Shown: positions 24,985 through 32,383 of the stretch, one piece after another
How positions within the stretch are numbered: position 1 is the stretch's first letter
Layout: every line of letters begins with the position of its first letter
DNA from: LMUY01 sp965198565
Lineage (GTDB): Bacteria; Pseudomonadota; Alphaproteobacteria; Acetobacterales; Acetobacteraceae
Direction: 5' to 3'
Assembly (NCBI GenBank): GCA_965198565.1
Contig: OZ240665.1
Coordinates: forward strand, 3,100,001 to 3,164,000
DNA length: 64,000 bases
Translations under genes and position numbers: made by a program
Notes under the pieces: generated by a model
What the model was told of the DNA's origin: nothing
The model's database searches: none
What the model saw: the letters and a program-made list of their open reading frames with translations, nothing else

Positions 24985-25060
24985 TGGTGCCCAGGGGCGG
25001 AGTCGAACCACCGACACTGCGATTTTCAGTCGCATGCTCTACCAACTGAGCTACCTGGGC
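24985..25060 (-). tRNA. tRNA-Phe (GAA)
   Basis: A 76-base cloverleaf on the minus strand. The acceptor stem is GCCCAGG / CCTGGGC, the D arm AGCTCAGTTGGTAGAGC, the anticodon loop CTGAAAATC gives GAA, and the T arm has GGTTCGACTCC. CCA is encoded at the 3' end. Insertion-sequence debris lies about 2 kb away, but no attachment-site duplication of the tRNA 3' end is seen nearby. Confidence 0.97.
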
Positions 25061-25149
25061 GGCCTTGCTCAAGGCGCGCGGTGTAGCCGAACCGCCCCCG
25101 GGCCGCAACCCAGCTTTGAACGCCCTCTCCCTATGAGCCCCAGACGGAG

Positions 25150-25305
25150 CTACTCCTCGGCCTGATCTTCCTCGGCCGGAGGCACCGGCAACGCATACTG
25201 ACCGGTGAACCAGCGGCCAAGGTCTATGTCGGCGCAGCGGCGGGAACAGAACGGGCGCAAGCGCGGGTCGGCGGGGGCAGTGCAAATGGGGCAGGTCTCA
25301 GCCAT
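25150..25305 (-). CDS. yacG: DNA gyrase inhibitor / zinc-binding protein YacG
   Basis: A 51-residue protein with the four-Cys zinc site CPIC (residues 5-8) and CSRRC (20-24). The typical DIDLGRWFTGQYALP core and an acidic tail (EEDQAEE) follow. In E. coli YacG binds GyrB and blocks DNA binding. The ATG at 25305 overlaps the upstream RNase gene's stop by 8 bases, so the two are coupled. A yacG next to maf and an RNase G-type gene is a regular alphaproteobacterial arrangement. Confidence 0.92.
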   Translation of the reverse strand: MAETCPICTAPADPRLRPFCSRRCADIDLGRWFTGQYALPVPPAEEDQAEE

Positions 25306-26428
25306 GGCGGGTCTCCTCCATCATCCAGGCGCCGGACGGCAAGGCCGGGTCGGAGCGCAGCACAAGGGCGCGGCCAGTGCGGTTGGCAAGGGCCGGCAGC
25401 GCCGCCGGGTCGGACTGCAGGGCGCTCACCACGTCCGGCGCGGCCCGCAACGCCATCGGGCGAGGTTCGGCGGCGACCTGCCGCAGCGCAGCCAACCCCG
25501 CGGCATGCGGCCCGGCGAGCAGCTCGTGCAGCGGCGGGTGGACGCGCGGGCGCTGGATTTCGGCCAGGCCGCCCGACGTGAAGCCGAGCAGCCGCGGGCG
25601 CGCCGGGTCGGGGGCGAGGGCGGCGCGCAACGGCTCCGCGAGCATGGCGCGGCGGGCGGCCGGCATGCCCGCCAGGTCCACCAGGATCAGCCCGGCGAGG
25701 TTGCGCAGGCGAATTTGGCGGGCGAGGGCGGGCAATGCGGCGCGATTGGCCGCCTCCTGCGCGGCGGCCTTGGGCTTGCGGCCGGCTGTGGCGGACCCGG
25801 CGTCGACATCGATTGCGACCAGGGCGGCGGTGGGCTCGATGGTGGCGCGAAGCCCGCCCGGCAGCGCCGCGACCGGTGCGGACAAGGCCTCGACGGCGGC
25901 TGCCAGCGTGTCCGTCCAGCCGGCGCCCAACTCGATGCGGTCACCGAGGGCGGGGCGGAGGGTGGCGGCAATGGCGGGGTCGTCCACGATTACCGAGCCG
26001 GGATGCAGGGCGGCCAGGCGCTCGACCGGGTTCGGGCCGGGGCGCAGTAAAGTGGGTGGGCCCGCGGGCGCGGGGTCGGGCAGGGCTTGCAGGCGGGGGC
26101 CTTTGCCGCCCTGCGCCGCCCGCATGACGCGCACGGCGACGCGGTCGCCAACCCCGCGGGAGGCGCCGCCGGCGGTATCGGGGAGGAAGCCTTCCTCCCC
26201 GCCCGCCAGCGCCACGAAAGCGCCGGCCATGGCGGGGACCGCGGCGGTGACGCGCCCGGCATGCACGTCGCCCACGCCATCGGGCCGGCCGGGACGCCAG
26301 ATGGCGTAGTCGGCCAAGTCGCCGCGGATGAGGGCGGCGATGCGGACCTCGCCCGGGCTGCAGGAGAGCCAGAGGGAGGAGCCAGCTCTCTCGCTTTGGG
26401 AGGGGGTTGGGTGAGGGGCCGGCGGCAC
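25298..26428 (-). CDS. rng: Short ribonuclease E/G family protein
   Basis: An RNase E/G-type endonuclease of about 376 residues. The S1-like start runs GEVRIAALIRGDLADYAIWRPG to GRVTAAVPAMAGAFVALAGGEEGFLPD. The catalytic region keeps both metal-binding Asp sites, VAIDVDAGS and LILVDLAGM. The zinc-link Cys pair and C-terminal scaffold are absent, so this is a minimal form. The first usable in-frame start is GTG at 26428, inside repeat element C, so some 18-20 N-terminal residues look repeat-coded. No standard start lies closer to the conserved domain. Downstream yacG overlaps its stop. Confidence 0.75.
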   Translation of the reverse strand: MPPAPHPTPSQSERAGSSLWLSCSPGEVRIAALIRGDLADYAIWRPGRPDGVGDVHAGRVTAAVPAMAGAFVALAGGEEGFLPDTAGGASRGVGDRVAVRVMRAAQGGKGPRLQALPDPAPAGPPTLLRPGPNPVERLAALHPGSVIVDDPAIAATLRPALGDRIELGAGWTDTLAAAVEALSAPVAALPGGLRATIEPTAALVAIDVDAGSATAGRKPKAAAQEAANRAALPALARQIRLRNLAGLILVDLAGMPAARRAMLAEPLRAALAPDPARPRLLGFTSGGLAEIQRPRVHPPLHELLAGPHAAGLAALRQVAAEPRPMALRAAPDVVSALQSDPAALPALANRTGRALVLRSDPALPSGAWMMEETRHG

Positions 26429-26484
26429 GGTGTTGGAGTTTGTGCGTGGGGCCCTCACCCCGGCCCTCTCCCAGAGGGAGAGGG
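26384..26484. repeat. Repeat element C, copy 3, inside the maf-rng junction
   Basis: Both arms are present (the right arm CCCTCTCCCAGAGGGAGAGGG is perfect, the left arm diverged). On the minus strand it covers the last codons of maf (stop at 26455) and the first codons of rng. It is open in the rng frame throughout. Confidence 0.85.
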
Positions 26485-27075
26485 AGAAGGGATGGGAGAA
26501 GTGAGGATTGGGATGTGCCAGCCTTGACCGCGGAGGAGCTGGGCGGTCTCGAACAGGGGCAAGCCTACCACACCGGAATAGCTGCCGCCGAGCCAGCGCA
26601 CGAAGCTGGCCGCCAGGCCTTGGATGGCGTAGCCGCCCGCCTTGCCGACGCCCTCGCCGGACGCCGCATAGGCCTCGATCTGGCCCGGCGTGAGCCGCCC
26701 GAACGCCACGGCGCTGTCCACCAGCCGCTCGGTGGCGCGGCCGTCCGGGCCGAGCAGGCAAATTGCGGTGAGCACGTGATGGCGGCGGCCAGACAGCAGG
26801 CGGAGGCAGGCGCGCACCGTCTCGGCATCCTCGGCCTTGGGCAGGATACGGCGGCCGACCGCAACCGCGGTATCCGCGCCAAGAGTGAGTTCGCCCGCGA
26901 CATGCACCGCTGTCGCCTTGGCGCGGGCGAGGCGCTGGGCGTAGAGGCGGGGCAGTTCGGCCGGCAACGGGGTTTCGTCGATGTCGGCGGGGCGGATATG
27001 GGCGGGGACCACCCCGATCTGCGCCAGCAACGCCAGACGGCGCGGGCTTGCCGAGGCCAGCGCGAGCGGACCCAT
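26455..27075 (-). CDS. maf: Maf family nucleotide pyrophosphatase
   Basis: A house-cleaning nucleoside triphosphate pyrophosphatase of 206 residues. The family's opening LALASASPRRLALLAQIGV is followed by DIDE and ELPRLYAQRLARAKA. LTLGADTAVAVGRRILPKAE holds the catalytic Asp. VGKAGGYAIQGLAASFVRWLGGSYSGVVGLPL is the conserved C-terminal block. The last roughly ten residues (SPSPSGRGPG) are encoded by the arm of repeat element C and are not part of the fold. The upstream neighbour is infA, 18 bases away. Confidence 0.93.
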   Translation of the reverse strand: MGPLALASASPRRLALLAQIGVVPAHIRPADIDETPLPAELPRLYAQRLARAKATAVHVAGELTLGADTAVAVGRRILPKAEDAETVRACLRLLSGRRHHVLTAICLLGPDGRATERLVDSAVAFGRLTPGQIEAYAASGEGVGKAGGYAIQGLAASFVRWLGGSYSGVVGLPLFETAQLLRGQGWHIPILTSPIPSPSPSGRGPG

Positions 27076-27093
27076 GCGAGTTGTGGCCGCCAG

Positions 27094-27312
27094 CTACTTG
27101 AAGCGGAAGGTAATCCGGCCCTTGGTCAAGTCATACGGCGTCATCTCGACGTTGACACGGTCGCCCGCCAACACGCGGATACGGTTCTTGCGCATCTTGC
27201 CGGATGTGTGCGCGAGAACACTGTGCTCGTTGTCGAGCTTGACGCGGAACATGGCATTGGGCAGCAGTTCCTGCACCGTTCCGCTGAATTCGATCATGTC
27301 TTCTTTAGACAT
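27094..27312 (-). CDS. infA: Translation initiation factor IF-1
   Basis: A 72-residue S1-fold factor that binds the 30S A site during initiation. It is nearly invariant: MSKEDMIEFSGTVQELLPNA, RVLAGDRVNVEMTPYDLTKG and the C-terminal RITFRFK. The length is exact for the family. It lies between hisD and maf, all leftward, with a 66-base gap after hisD that could carry its own promoter. Confidence 0.98.
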   Translation of the reverse strand: MSKEDMIEFSGTVQELLPNAMFRVKLDNEHSVLAHTSGKMRKNRIRVLAGDRVNVEMTPYDLTKGRITFRFK

Positions 27313-27378
27313 TCATGGTCCTGTAATCACTCCGTTCTCTCTTGACGGAGCGGAACATGATGATGCAGCCGCGCCGGG

Positions 27379-28677
27379 TCAAGCGCGGGCGTGTTGGCCC
27401 AGGCGCATGGCAATGCTGCGGGCATGGGCCTGCAGCCCCTCGGCCTCCGCGAGCGCAACCGCAGCCGGGCCGATTGCGCCGAGGGCGTCGGCGTCGCAGT
27501 CCACCCATGTGGTGCGCTTGAGGAAGTCGAACACCGACAGCCCCGACGAGAAACGGGCGGTGCGGCCGGTGGGCAGCACGTGGTTGGGGCCGGCCACGTA
27601 GTCGCCGATCGCCTCGGGGCAGTCATGCCCAAGGAAGGCAGCGCCGGCGTGGCGGATGCGGGCGAACAGGGCGTGCGGCTCGGCCACCATCACCTGCAGG
27701 TGCTCGGCGGCGAGGCGGTTGGCCAGGGCGGCGCCCTCGTCCCAGTCGCGCACCAGGATGATGGCGCCGTTGTCGCGCCAGGAGGCGGCGGCCTCGGAGC
27801 GGGCGAGGCTGCGCAGCTCGGCATCCACCGCGAGCGCCGTCGCGTCGGCCAGTGCCGGGTCGTCGGTGATCAGGATCGCCTGGGCGCTCTCGTCGTGCTC
27901 GGCCTGGGCCAGCAGGTCGATCGCGACCCGGCGCGGGTCGGCGGTGCGGTCGGCCAGGATCAGCACCTCGGACGGCCCGGCAATGCCGTCGATACCCACC
28001 CGACCGAACACCTGGCGCTTGGCCTCGGCGACATAGGCGTTGCCGGGGCCGACGATGCGGTCCACCGGGGCGATCGTCGCGGTGCCATAGGCGAGGGCCG
28101 CAATCGCCTGGGCGCCGCCGATGCGGTAGACCTCGTCGACCCCTGCCAGCCGGGCGGCGGCCAGCACCAGCGGGTTGAGCGCGCCGCCTGGGGTGGGCAC
28201 GCACATCGCCACCCGGCCGACGCCGGCGACCCGGGCCGGGATGGCGTTCATCAGCACGGAGGACGGATAGGCCGCCTTGCCGCCGGGCACATAGAGGCCG
28301 GCGGCATCGAGCGGGGTCCAGCGCATGCCCATGCGCACGCCCGCGGCGTCGATCGACTCGAAGTTGGAGGGCAGTTGCTGGCGGTGGAACGCCTCGATGC
28401 GGCTGGCGGCGAACTCGAGGGCGGCGCGCAGTTCGGCGGAGATCGTGTTGGTCGCGTCGTCGATCTCGTCCGCGGTGATGCGCAACTGGCCCGGCGCGAT
28501 GCTGTGGTGGTCGTGCTGGGCGGTGAGGGCGCAGACGGCCGCATCCCCCTCGGCGCGGACGGCGGCGATGATGGCGGCGACGATGCCGTCCACTTTCGAC
28601 GTGGTCTCGCGGGCCTGATCCACCAGGCGGGTGAAGGCGGCCTCGAACCCGGCGTCGGTGGTGGCGTAGCGCCTCAT
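27379..28677 (-). CDS. hisD: Histidinol dehydrogenase
   Basis: This enzyme catalyses the last two oxidations of histidine synthesis, histidinol to histidine, with NAD and zinc. It has 432 residues starting at ATG 28677, which overlaps the hisG stop by 4 bases. Landmarks include LYVPGGKAAYPSSVLMNAIP, VYRIGGAQAIAALAYGT, DRIVGPGNAYVAEAKRQVFG, IAGPSEVLILAD and the zinc-ligand AQAEHDESAQAIL. The C-terminal GLSVFDFLKRTTW is also typical. The longer reading upstream is hisG in another frame. Confidence 0.97.
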   Translation of the reverse strand: MRRYATTDAGFEAAFTRLVDQARETTSKVDGIVAAIIAAVRAEGDAAVCALTAQHDHHSIAPGQLRITADEIDDATNTISAELRAALEFAASRIEAFHRQQLPSNFESIDAAGVRMGMRWTPLDAAGLYVPGGKAAYPSSVLMNAIPARVAGVGRVAMCVPTPGGALNPLVLAAARLAGVDEVYRIGGAQAIAALAYGTATIAPVDRIVGPGNAYVAEAKRQVFGRVGIDGIAGPSEVLILADRTADPRRVAIDLLAQAEHDESAQAILITDDPALADATALAVDAELRSLARSEAAASWRDNGAIILVRDWDEGAALANRLAAEHLQVMVAEPHALFARIRHAGAAFLGHDCPEAIGDYVAGPNHVLPTGRTARFSSGLSVFDFLKRTTWVDCDADALGAIGPAAVALAEAEGLQAHARSIAMRLGQHARA

Positions 28678-29366
28678 TCTGCCAGCGCGGACCGAAAGCG
28701 TTCGATCCAGGCGCCGATCGCCTCCGGGCGGGTTTTCAGTGCGGTGCGGTTCACCACCAGGCGGCTGGTGACATGGGCGATCACCTCGCTTTCGCGCAGG
28801 CCGTTGGCGGCGAGGGTGGAGCCGGTCTGCACCAGGTCCACGATCAGCTTGGCCAGGCCCAGGCCCGGCGCCAGTTCCATGGCGCCGTTCAGATGCACCA
28901 CGTCGGCATGGATGCCACGGGCGGCGAAGTGGCGGCGGGCGATATTGGGGTATTTGGTGGCGACGCGGACGCGGGACCACAGGCGGGTTTCGGCGGTGTC
29001 GATCCAGTCGGCCGGGCCGGCGACGCTGACCCGGCAGTGGCCGATGTCGAGGTCGAGCGGGGCGTAGAGTTCGGGGTAGTCGAACTCCATCAGCACGTCG
29101 GCGCCGCAGATGCCGATCTGGGCGCCGCCGAATGCGACGAAGGTGGCGACGTCGAAGGGGCGGACGCGCACGACGTCGAGCCCCGGGTCTTCGGTGGGGA
29201 AACGCAGGCGGCGGGAGTCCTCGTCGAGGTAGTCGGCGGCGGGGTGCACGCCGGCATGAGCGAGCAGGCGCCCGCATTCGGCAAGGATGCGGCCTTTCGG
29301 CAGGGCGAGGACGAGCGGCCCGGTTTGCTCGGGCAGGAGGGAGACGGCCGGGAAGGGGGCAGTCAT
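28674..29366 (-). CDS. hisG: ATP phosphoribosyltransferase, short form
   Basis: First enzyme of histidine synthesis (ATP + PRPP). At 230 residues it is the short form, which lacks the C-terminal regulatory ACT-like domain and normally needs HisZ; no hisZ is in this window. Visible motifs are LALPKGRILAE, RPFDVATFVAFGGAQIGICG, ATKYPNIARRHFA and LIVDLVQTGSTLAANGL (PRPP loop). The stop overlaps hisD. It is preceded by a half copy of element C that separates it from lrgB. Confidence 0.96.
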   Translation of the reverse strand: MTAPFPAVSLLPEQTGPLVLALPKGRILAECGRLLAHAGVHPAADYLDEDSRRLRFPTEDPGLDVVRVRPFDVATFVAFGGAQIGICGADVLMEFDYPELYAPLDLDIGHCRVSVAGPADWIDTAETRLWSRVRVATKYPNIARRHFAARGIHADVVHLNGAMELAPGLGLAKLIVDLVQTGSTLAANGLRESEVIAHVTSRLVVNRTALKTRPEAIGAWIERFRSALAE

Positions 29367-29457
29367 GGAGGCCTCGGGGGCGATCTGGGCGCTGTGGGTA
29401 GCACCGCTGGGGGATGGTCGCTAGGGGTGGGGGCGAATTGTCGGGAGGCCAACGAAG

Positions 29458-29478
29458 CCCTCTCCCAGAGGGAGAGGG
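29458..29478. repeat. Half copy of repeat element C
   Basis: A single arm CCCTCTCCCAGAGGGAGAGGG forms a perfect 9-bp hairpin. It lies between the lrgB stop and the hisG start, both leftward. Read on the minus strand it is followed by CTTCGTT, so it could be a weak terminator. Confidence 0.75.
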
Positions 29479-29508
29479 AGCAGGAAGTAGGGAGCACGAA
29501 CCCGCGCG

Positions 29509-30213
29509 CTACAGGAAGCTGGCGATGATCGGCACCATCACCGGGGTGAACAGGCCGTTCAACCCGATGGCCAAGCCGGCGAATGCCCCCGCCATCTCGC
29601 CCACCATCAGCAAACGCGCCGTGGCCAAGCCGTGGCCCGCCGTGCCGCCGGCCAGGCCCTGCGCTCGCAGGTCCATAACGCTCAGCAGCCGCATGACCGT
29701 GGGCCCGATCATCACCGCCACGAGCCCGGTGATCAGGACGAAGGTCGCCGTGAGCGAGGGCGGCGCGCCGATCTGCTCGGCGATGCCCATGGCGATCGGC
29801 GTGGTGACGGATTTGGGCGCGAGCGCCAGCACCACGGTGCGGGACGCGCCCATGACATGCGCGATCAGCACGGCCGTGATGGTGCCAAGGGTGGACCCGG
29901 CGATCAGCGAGGGCACGATGGCGCCGGCCGAGCGGCGGATGCGGCGCAGGTTGGCGTGCATCGGCACGGCCAGCGCCACTGTCGCCGGTCCGAGCAGGAA
30001 CTGCACATACTGGCCGCCCTCGAAATAGACCCGGTAGGGCGTGCCGGTGGCGACGAGCAGGCTTGCGAGCAAGACGATGCTGATCAGCATGGGATTGGCC
30101 AGCACGTGGCCACGGAACACCCGGCTGATCTGGCTCGCCAGCTCCCAGGCGAGCAGGGTGGCGACCAAGCCCAGCAAGGGCGTGGTCTGTAGGTACACCC
30201 AGAGTTGCGCCAC
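29509..30213 (-). CDS. lrgB: LrgB/CidB family membrane protein
   Basis: A 234-residue inner-membrane protein with about six or seven hydrophobic helices. Typical features are ALAPKSVTTPIAMGIAEQIG, the long FVLITGLVAVMIGPTVMRLL and GTAGHGLATARLL. The family works with LrgA/CidA in holin-like control of murein hydrolase release, or in export of small carboxylates such as glycolate or pyruvate. It lies 5 bases downstream of lrgA in the same leftward unit. Confidence 0.92.
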   Translation of the reverse strand: MAQLWVYLQTTPLLGLVATLLAWELASQISRVFRGHVLANPMLISIVLLASLLVATGTPYRVYFEGGQYVQFLLGPATVALAVPMHANLRRIRRSAGAIVPSLIAGSTLGTITAVLIAHVMGASRTVVLALAPKSVTTPIAMGIAEQIGAPPSLTATFVLITGLVAVMIGPTVMRLLSVMDLRAQGLAGGTAGHGLATARLLMVGEMAGAFAGLAIGLNGLFTPVMVPIIASFL

Positions 30214-30218
30214 GTGTG

Positions 30219-30563
30219 CTATTCGCCGGCGTCCCGCAGCAGGCGCTGCATCATCCAGCCGGTGACGGCCAGGGTGACGGCGGTGGAGACGACGATGGCC
30301 ACCAGGATCGGGACCCAGTTGCGCTCGATCGCATCCAGCTCGTTGACGATGCCGACCCCCGCCGGGACGAACAGCAGCGACAGGTGGCGCAGCAGCCCGT
30401 TGGACGTGTCGCGCAAGTCCGGGTCGGGCCCATCGCGAACGATCAGGATGACGAGCAGCAGGGCCAAGCCCACCACCGCGCCGGGCAGCGGCAGGCCGGC
30501 GCCGCGAGCGATCAACTCGCCGGTGAATTGGCAGAGCACCAAAACCGTGAGCGCGCGAAGCAA
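30219..30563 (-). CDS. lrgA: LrgA/CidA family holin-like protein
   Basis: A 114-residue protein with four predicted helices and the family core LCQFTGELIARGAGLPLPGAVVGLALL and LSLLFVPAGVGIV. It starts with TTG at 30563, 3 bases after the previous gene's stop. It pairs with lrgB. The unusual start and tight spacing suggest translation depends partly on the upstream gene. Confidence 0.9.
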   Translation of the reverse strand: MLRALTVLVLCQFTGELIARGAGLPLPGAVVGLALLLVILIVRDGPDPDLRDTSNGLLRHLSLLFVPAGVGIVNELDAIERNWVPILVAIVVSTAVTLAVTGWMMQRLLRDAGE

Positions 30564-30566
30564 ACC

Positions 30567-30920
30567 CTATTGCAACGGCATGCTGAGGTTGATGCCCGCG
30601 CCGGGCCGGGCCTTGCTGTCGGTTTCCGCCTGCAAGGAGGATGAGGGCAGATAGCCGTCGCCGCTATTGTGGTTCTGGCGGGTGAAGAAGCCCGGCGCCA
30701 CCGACGCTTCCTGCGACTGCTTGCCTGGGGTTGGCGGCAGGATGTCCTGATTGGGGGTTGGCGCGGCGGTGTAGTCGCCGGTGGCGGGGGGCGCCGTCTT
30801 CTTGGCGCGGGCGGAGGTGCCGAAATCGGGCAGCGGGCTGACGGTGAGGAACGAGTTGGTCGGGCCGGCCGCGCCCAGCAGCACGGTGGCGGCGGACACG
30901 AGCAGGAGGCGCCGGATCAC
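30567..30920 (-). CDS. Secreted low-complexity protein, 117 aa
   Basis: I do not recognise a family. The N-terminus (IRRLLLVSAATVLLGAAG) is a clean signal peptide. The remaining hundred residues are Pro/Thr/Gln/Ser-rich and look disordered, without Cys. The start overlaps the NUDIX gene's stop (ATGA) and the stop is 3 bases from lrgA. It is therefore embedded in a four-gene leftward unit, nudix - this gene - lrgA - lrgB. A periplasmic location is inferred. Confidence 0.7.
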   Translation of the reverse strand: MIRRLLLVSAATVLLGAAGPTNSFLTVSPLPDFGTSARAKKTAPPATGDYTAAPTPNQDILPPTPGKQSQEASVAPGFFTRQNHNSGDGYLPSSSLQAETDSKARPGAGINLSMPLQ

Positions 30921-31465
30921 AGTGCCGCCACCGTTTCGATGCGGTTGGTGCCGCGGCGGTCTTCCGCCGGGTTGCCAACCGGGGCGCCGAGCGCGCCGGA
31001 CCCGGCCTGCCGCCAGGCATTCAGCGCCCAGCGGACGGTGGGGAAGGCGATATCGCCCCAGGGGATGTCGTCCCAGGCGAACATCCGCGCCTCGAGGCTC
31101 TCGACGCCGGGCGCGATCCCGTGGCTGGCGAAGCGGGCGCGATAGATGATCTGAAACTGGCCGATGCGGCTGACGTCGAACAGGGCCAGGATGCCGTCGA
31201 TGGCGATGTCCGCCCCGGCTTCCTCCATGGCTTCGCGCCGGGCGCCCTCGGCGGTGGTTTCGCCGAGTTCGAGATAGCCGGCGGGCAAGGTCCAGAAGCC
31301 CGTGCGGGGTTCGATGGCGCGGCGGCAGAGCAGGACCTGGCCGGCCTCGGCCACGACGGCGCCGACGATGACCTTGGGGTTTTGATAGGCCACGAATCCG
31401 CAGCGGGAGCAGACGTCGCGCTCCTTGTCGTCACCGTCCGGGATTTTGCGCTCGAACGCGGGCAT
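30917..31465 (-). CDS. NUDIX hydrolase with N-terminal zinc ribbon remnant
   Basis: A 182-residue hydrolase of nucleoside-diphosphate-linked substrates. The NUDIX box is complete: GYLELGETTAEGARREAMEEAG. The N-terminus (PAFERKIPDGDDKERDVCSRCGFVAYQNPK) matches the NADH-pyrophosphatase-like subgroup that begins with a four-Cys zinc ribbon. Here only the second pair (CSRC) is present, so the ribbon is half or lost. I use the ATG at 31465; a TTG two codons upstream is possible. It is the first gene of the unit leading to lrgAB. Confidence 0.88.
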   Translation of the reverse strand: MPAFERKIPDGDDKERDVCSRCGFVAYQNPKVIVGAVVAEAGQVLLCRRAIEPRTGFWTLPAGYLELGETTAEGARREAMEEAGADIAIDGILALFDVSRIGQFQIIYRARFASHGIAPGVESLEARMFAWDDIPWGDIAFPTVRWALNAWRQAGSGALGAPVGNPAEDRRGTNRIETVAAL

Positions 31466-31584
31466 GATCAAATCGTGAAGCGCGCGGGCGTTTGGATCAA
31501 GCCCTCTGCGAAGAAATCGCAGGCATGTGCAACGGGGCTACAGGTGGGGCGGTCGCGCGTCTGGCGTTGGTGGCGGTTGCCTGG

Positions 31585-31686
31585 CTAGACTTCCGATCGA
31601 GGTGGATCGGAAGAAAGCTCTAGCGCGCTTTTTTCGCGAGCATCTTGATCCGACGGCTGATCGCGTCCGGTCGGATGATGCGCTAC
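31585..31686. repeat. Repeat element D, diverged relative of element A (102 bp)
   Basis: It has the same plan as the long A element but different stem sequences. It runs from CTAG through hairpin 1 with arms CTTCCGATC / GATCGGAAG and a linker CGCTTTTTTCGCGAGCATCTT. Hairpin 2 is built on ATCCGAC / GTCGGAT and GCATC / GATGC, ending CTAC. The linker closely resembles TTTTGGCGAGCATCTTT of element A. It occupies most of the spacer between the NUDIX gene and the small gene at 31683. Confidence 0.65.
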
Positions 31687-31877
31687 ACCGACAGGTCCAG
31701 CAGGGACCCTCGCGGGGTGGTGCGGGCCGGCGGGGAGCCGGACGGGGCGGTTTGCAGCGACTTCTGCACCGCGTCCGGACTGGGGGCGCGGGCAGGGGAG
31801 GTCGGCGCGGCAACCCGGCTGGCGGGCGAAACGCCGTTGGCGGCGGAAAAGGCCGAGAGGCTCGAGGGCGAGATCAT
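31683..31877 (-). CDS. Possible small protein, 64 aa
   Basis: A leftward 64-codon reading from ATG 31877, rich in Ser/Ala/Pro. It ends in SPPARTTPRGSLLDLSV, a style of tail I associate with small Acetobacteraceae proteins, but I cannot name a family. No signal peptide or helix-turn-helix is evident. The final codons touch the end of repeat D. Coding status is uncertain because any frame stays open easily in such GC-rich DNA. Confidence 0.35.
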   Translation of the reverse strand: MISPSSLSAFSAANGVSPASRVAAPTSPARAPSPDAVQKSLQTAPSGSPPARTTPRGSLLDLSV

Positions 31878-31927
31878 GGCCGCAAACCTAGCTCCGATAG
31901 GTTAACGCAACGTAAACAAGCCCGCAT

Positions 31928-32164
31928 TTATTTTGGCGCGACCACCTCGGCCGGCGCGTTGCCGTTGGCCGCCGGTCCGGGAGACGCCGGCGCCGGGGCC
32001 GTGCTGGTTTGCCCGGGGGCGCCGAGCGAGGCCGGCTGGGACTGGCTGGTCGGCGCCGAAGTGGGGCCAGGGGTCGGCGCTGGCCCCGGTGCGGCGGCGG
32101 GTTGCGCGGCGCAGGCGGCGAGCGGCAAGCCCAACACGGCGACGGCAACGGCGAAGCGGTTCAT
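31928..32164 (-). CDS. Small Pro/Ala-rich lipoprotein, 78 aa
   Basis: It starts at the ATG at 32164 with a lipoprotein signal (NRFAVAVAVLGLPLAACA; lipidated Cys about residue 18). Some 60 Pro/Ala/Ser/Thr/Gln-rich residues follow, with no fold visible. The longer reading further right is the reverse of tsf/rpsB and is rejected. It is divergent from rpsB, with about 220 bases between starts. The function is unknown; it probably acts as a spacer-like envelope lipoprotein. Confidence 0.6.
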   Translation of the reverse strand: MNRFAVAVAVLGLPLAACAAQPAAAPGPAPTPGPTSAPTSQSQPASLGAPGQTSTAPAPASPGPAANGNAPAEVVAPK

Positions 32165-32276
32165 GGCAGCCTCCACGGGCGGGACAATGCCTAACGGGAC
32201 CCCCAGCCACGCGTTCCCGCCTTGCCATGGCGGCGGGTTTCCACCATATCCCCGGCGTCGCTGGCGCGCGGTGCGC

Positions 32277-32285
32277 TGCGATAAT
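32277..32285 (+). promoter_or_regulatory. Possible extended -10 promoter for rpsB-tsf
   Basis: TGCGATAAT fits an extended -10 (TGn plus GATAAT). No good -35 is present. It would give a leader of roughly 90 bases containing a CTGGCTG / CAGCCAG hairpin at 32305-32320 before the rpsB ATG. Ribosomal S2 leaders are often autoregulated, but nothing here proves it. Confidence 0.35.
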
Positions 32286-32383
32286 TCACACGCGGGGCGC
32301 CTTCCTGGCTGCACAGCCAGCACCGGTGCCGCAAGGCTCGGCCCCGCGGAGGCACAACCGGTCCACAAGGAAGCAGTCACACG

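Noticed and set aside
24985..25060. tRNA-Phe as an integration site for an island
   Set aside because: No repeated tRNA 3' end, integrase or phage gene nearby; both flanks are ordinary chromosome on the right and IS remnants with their own ends on the left.
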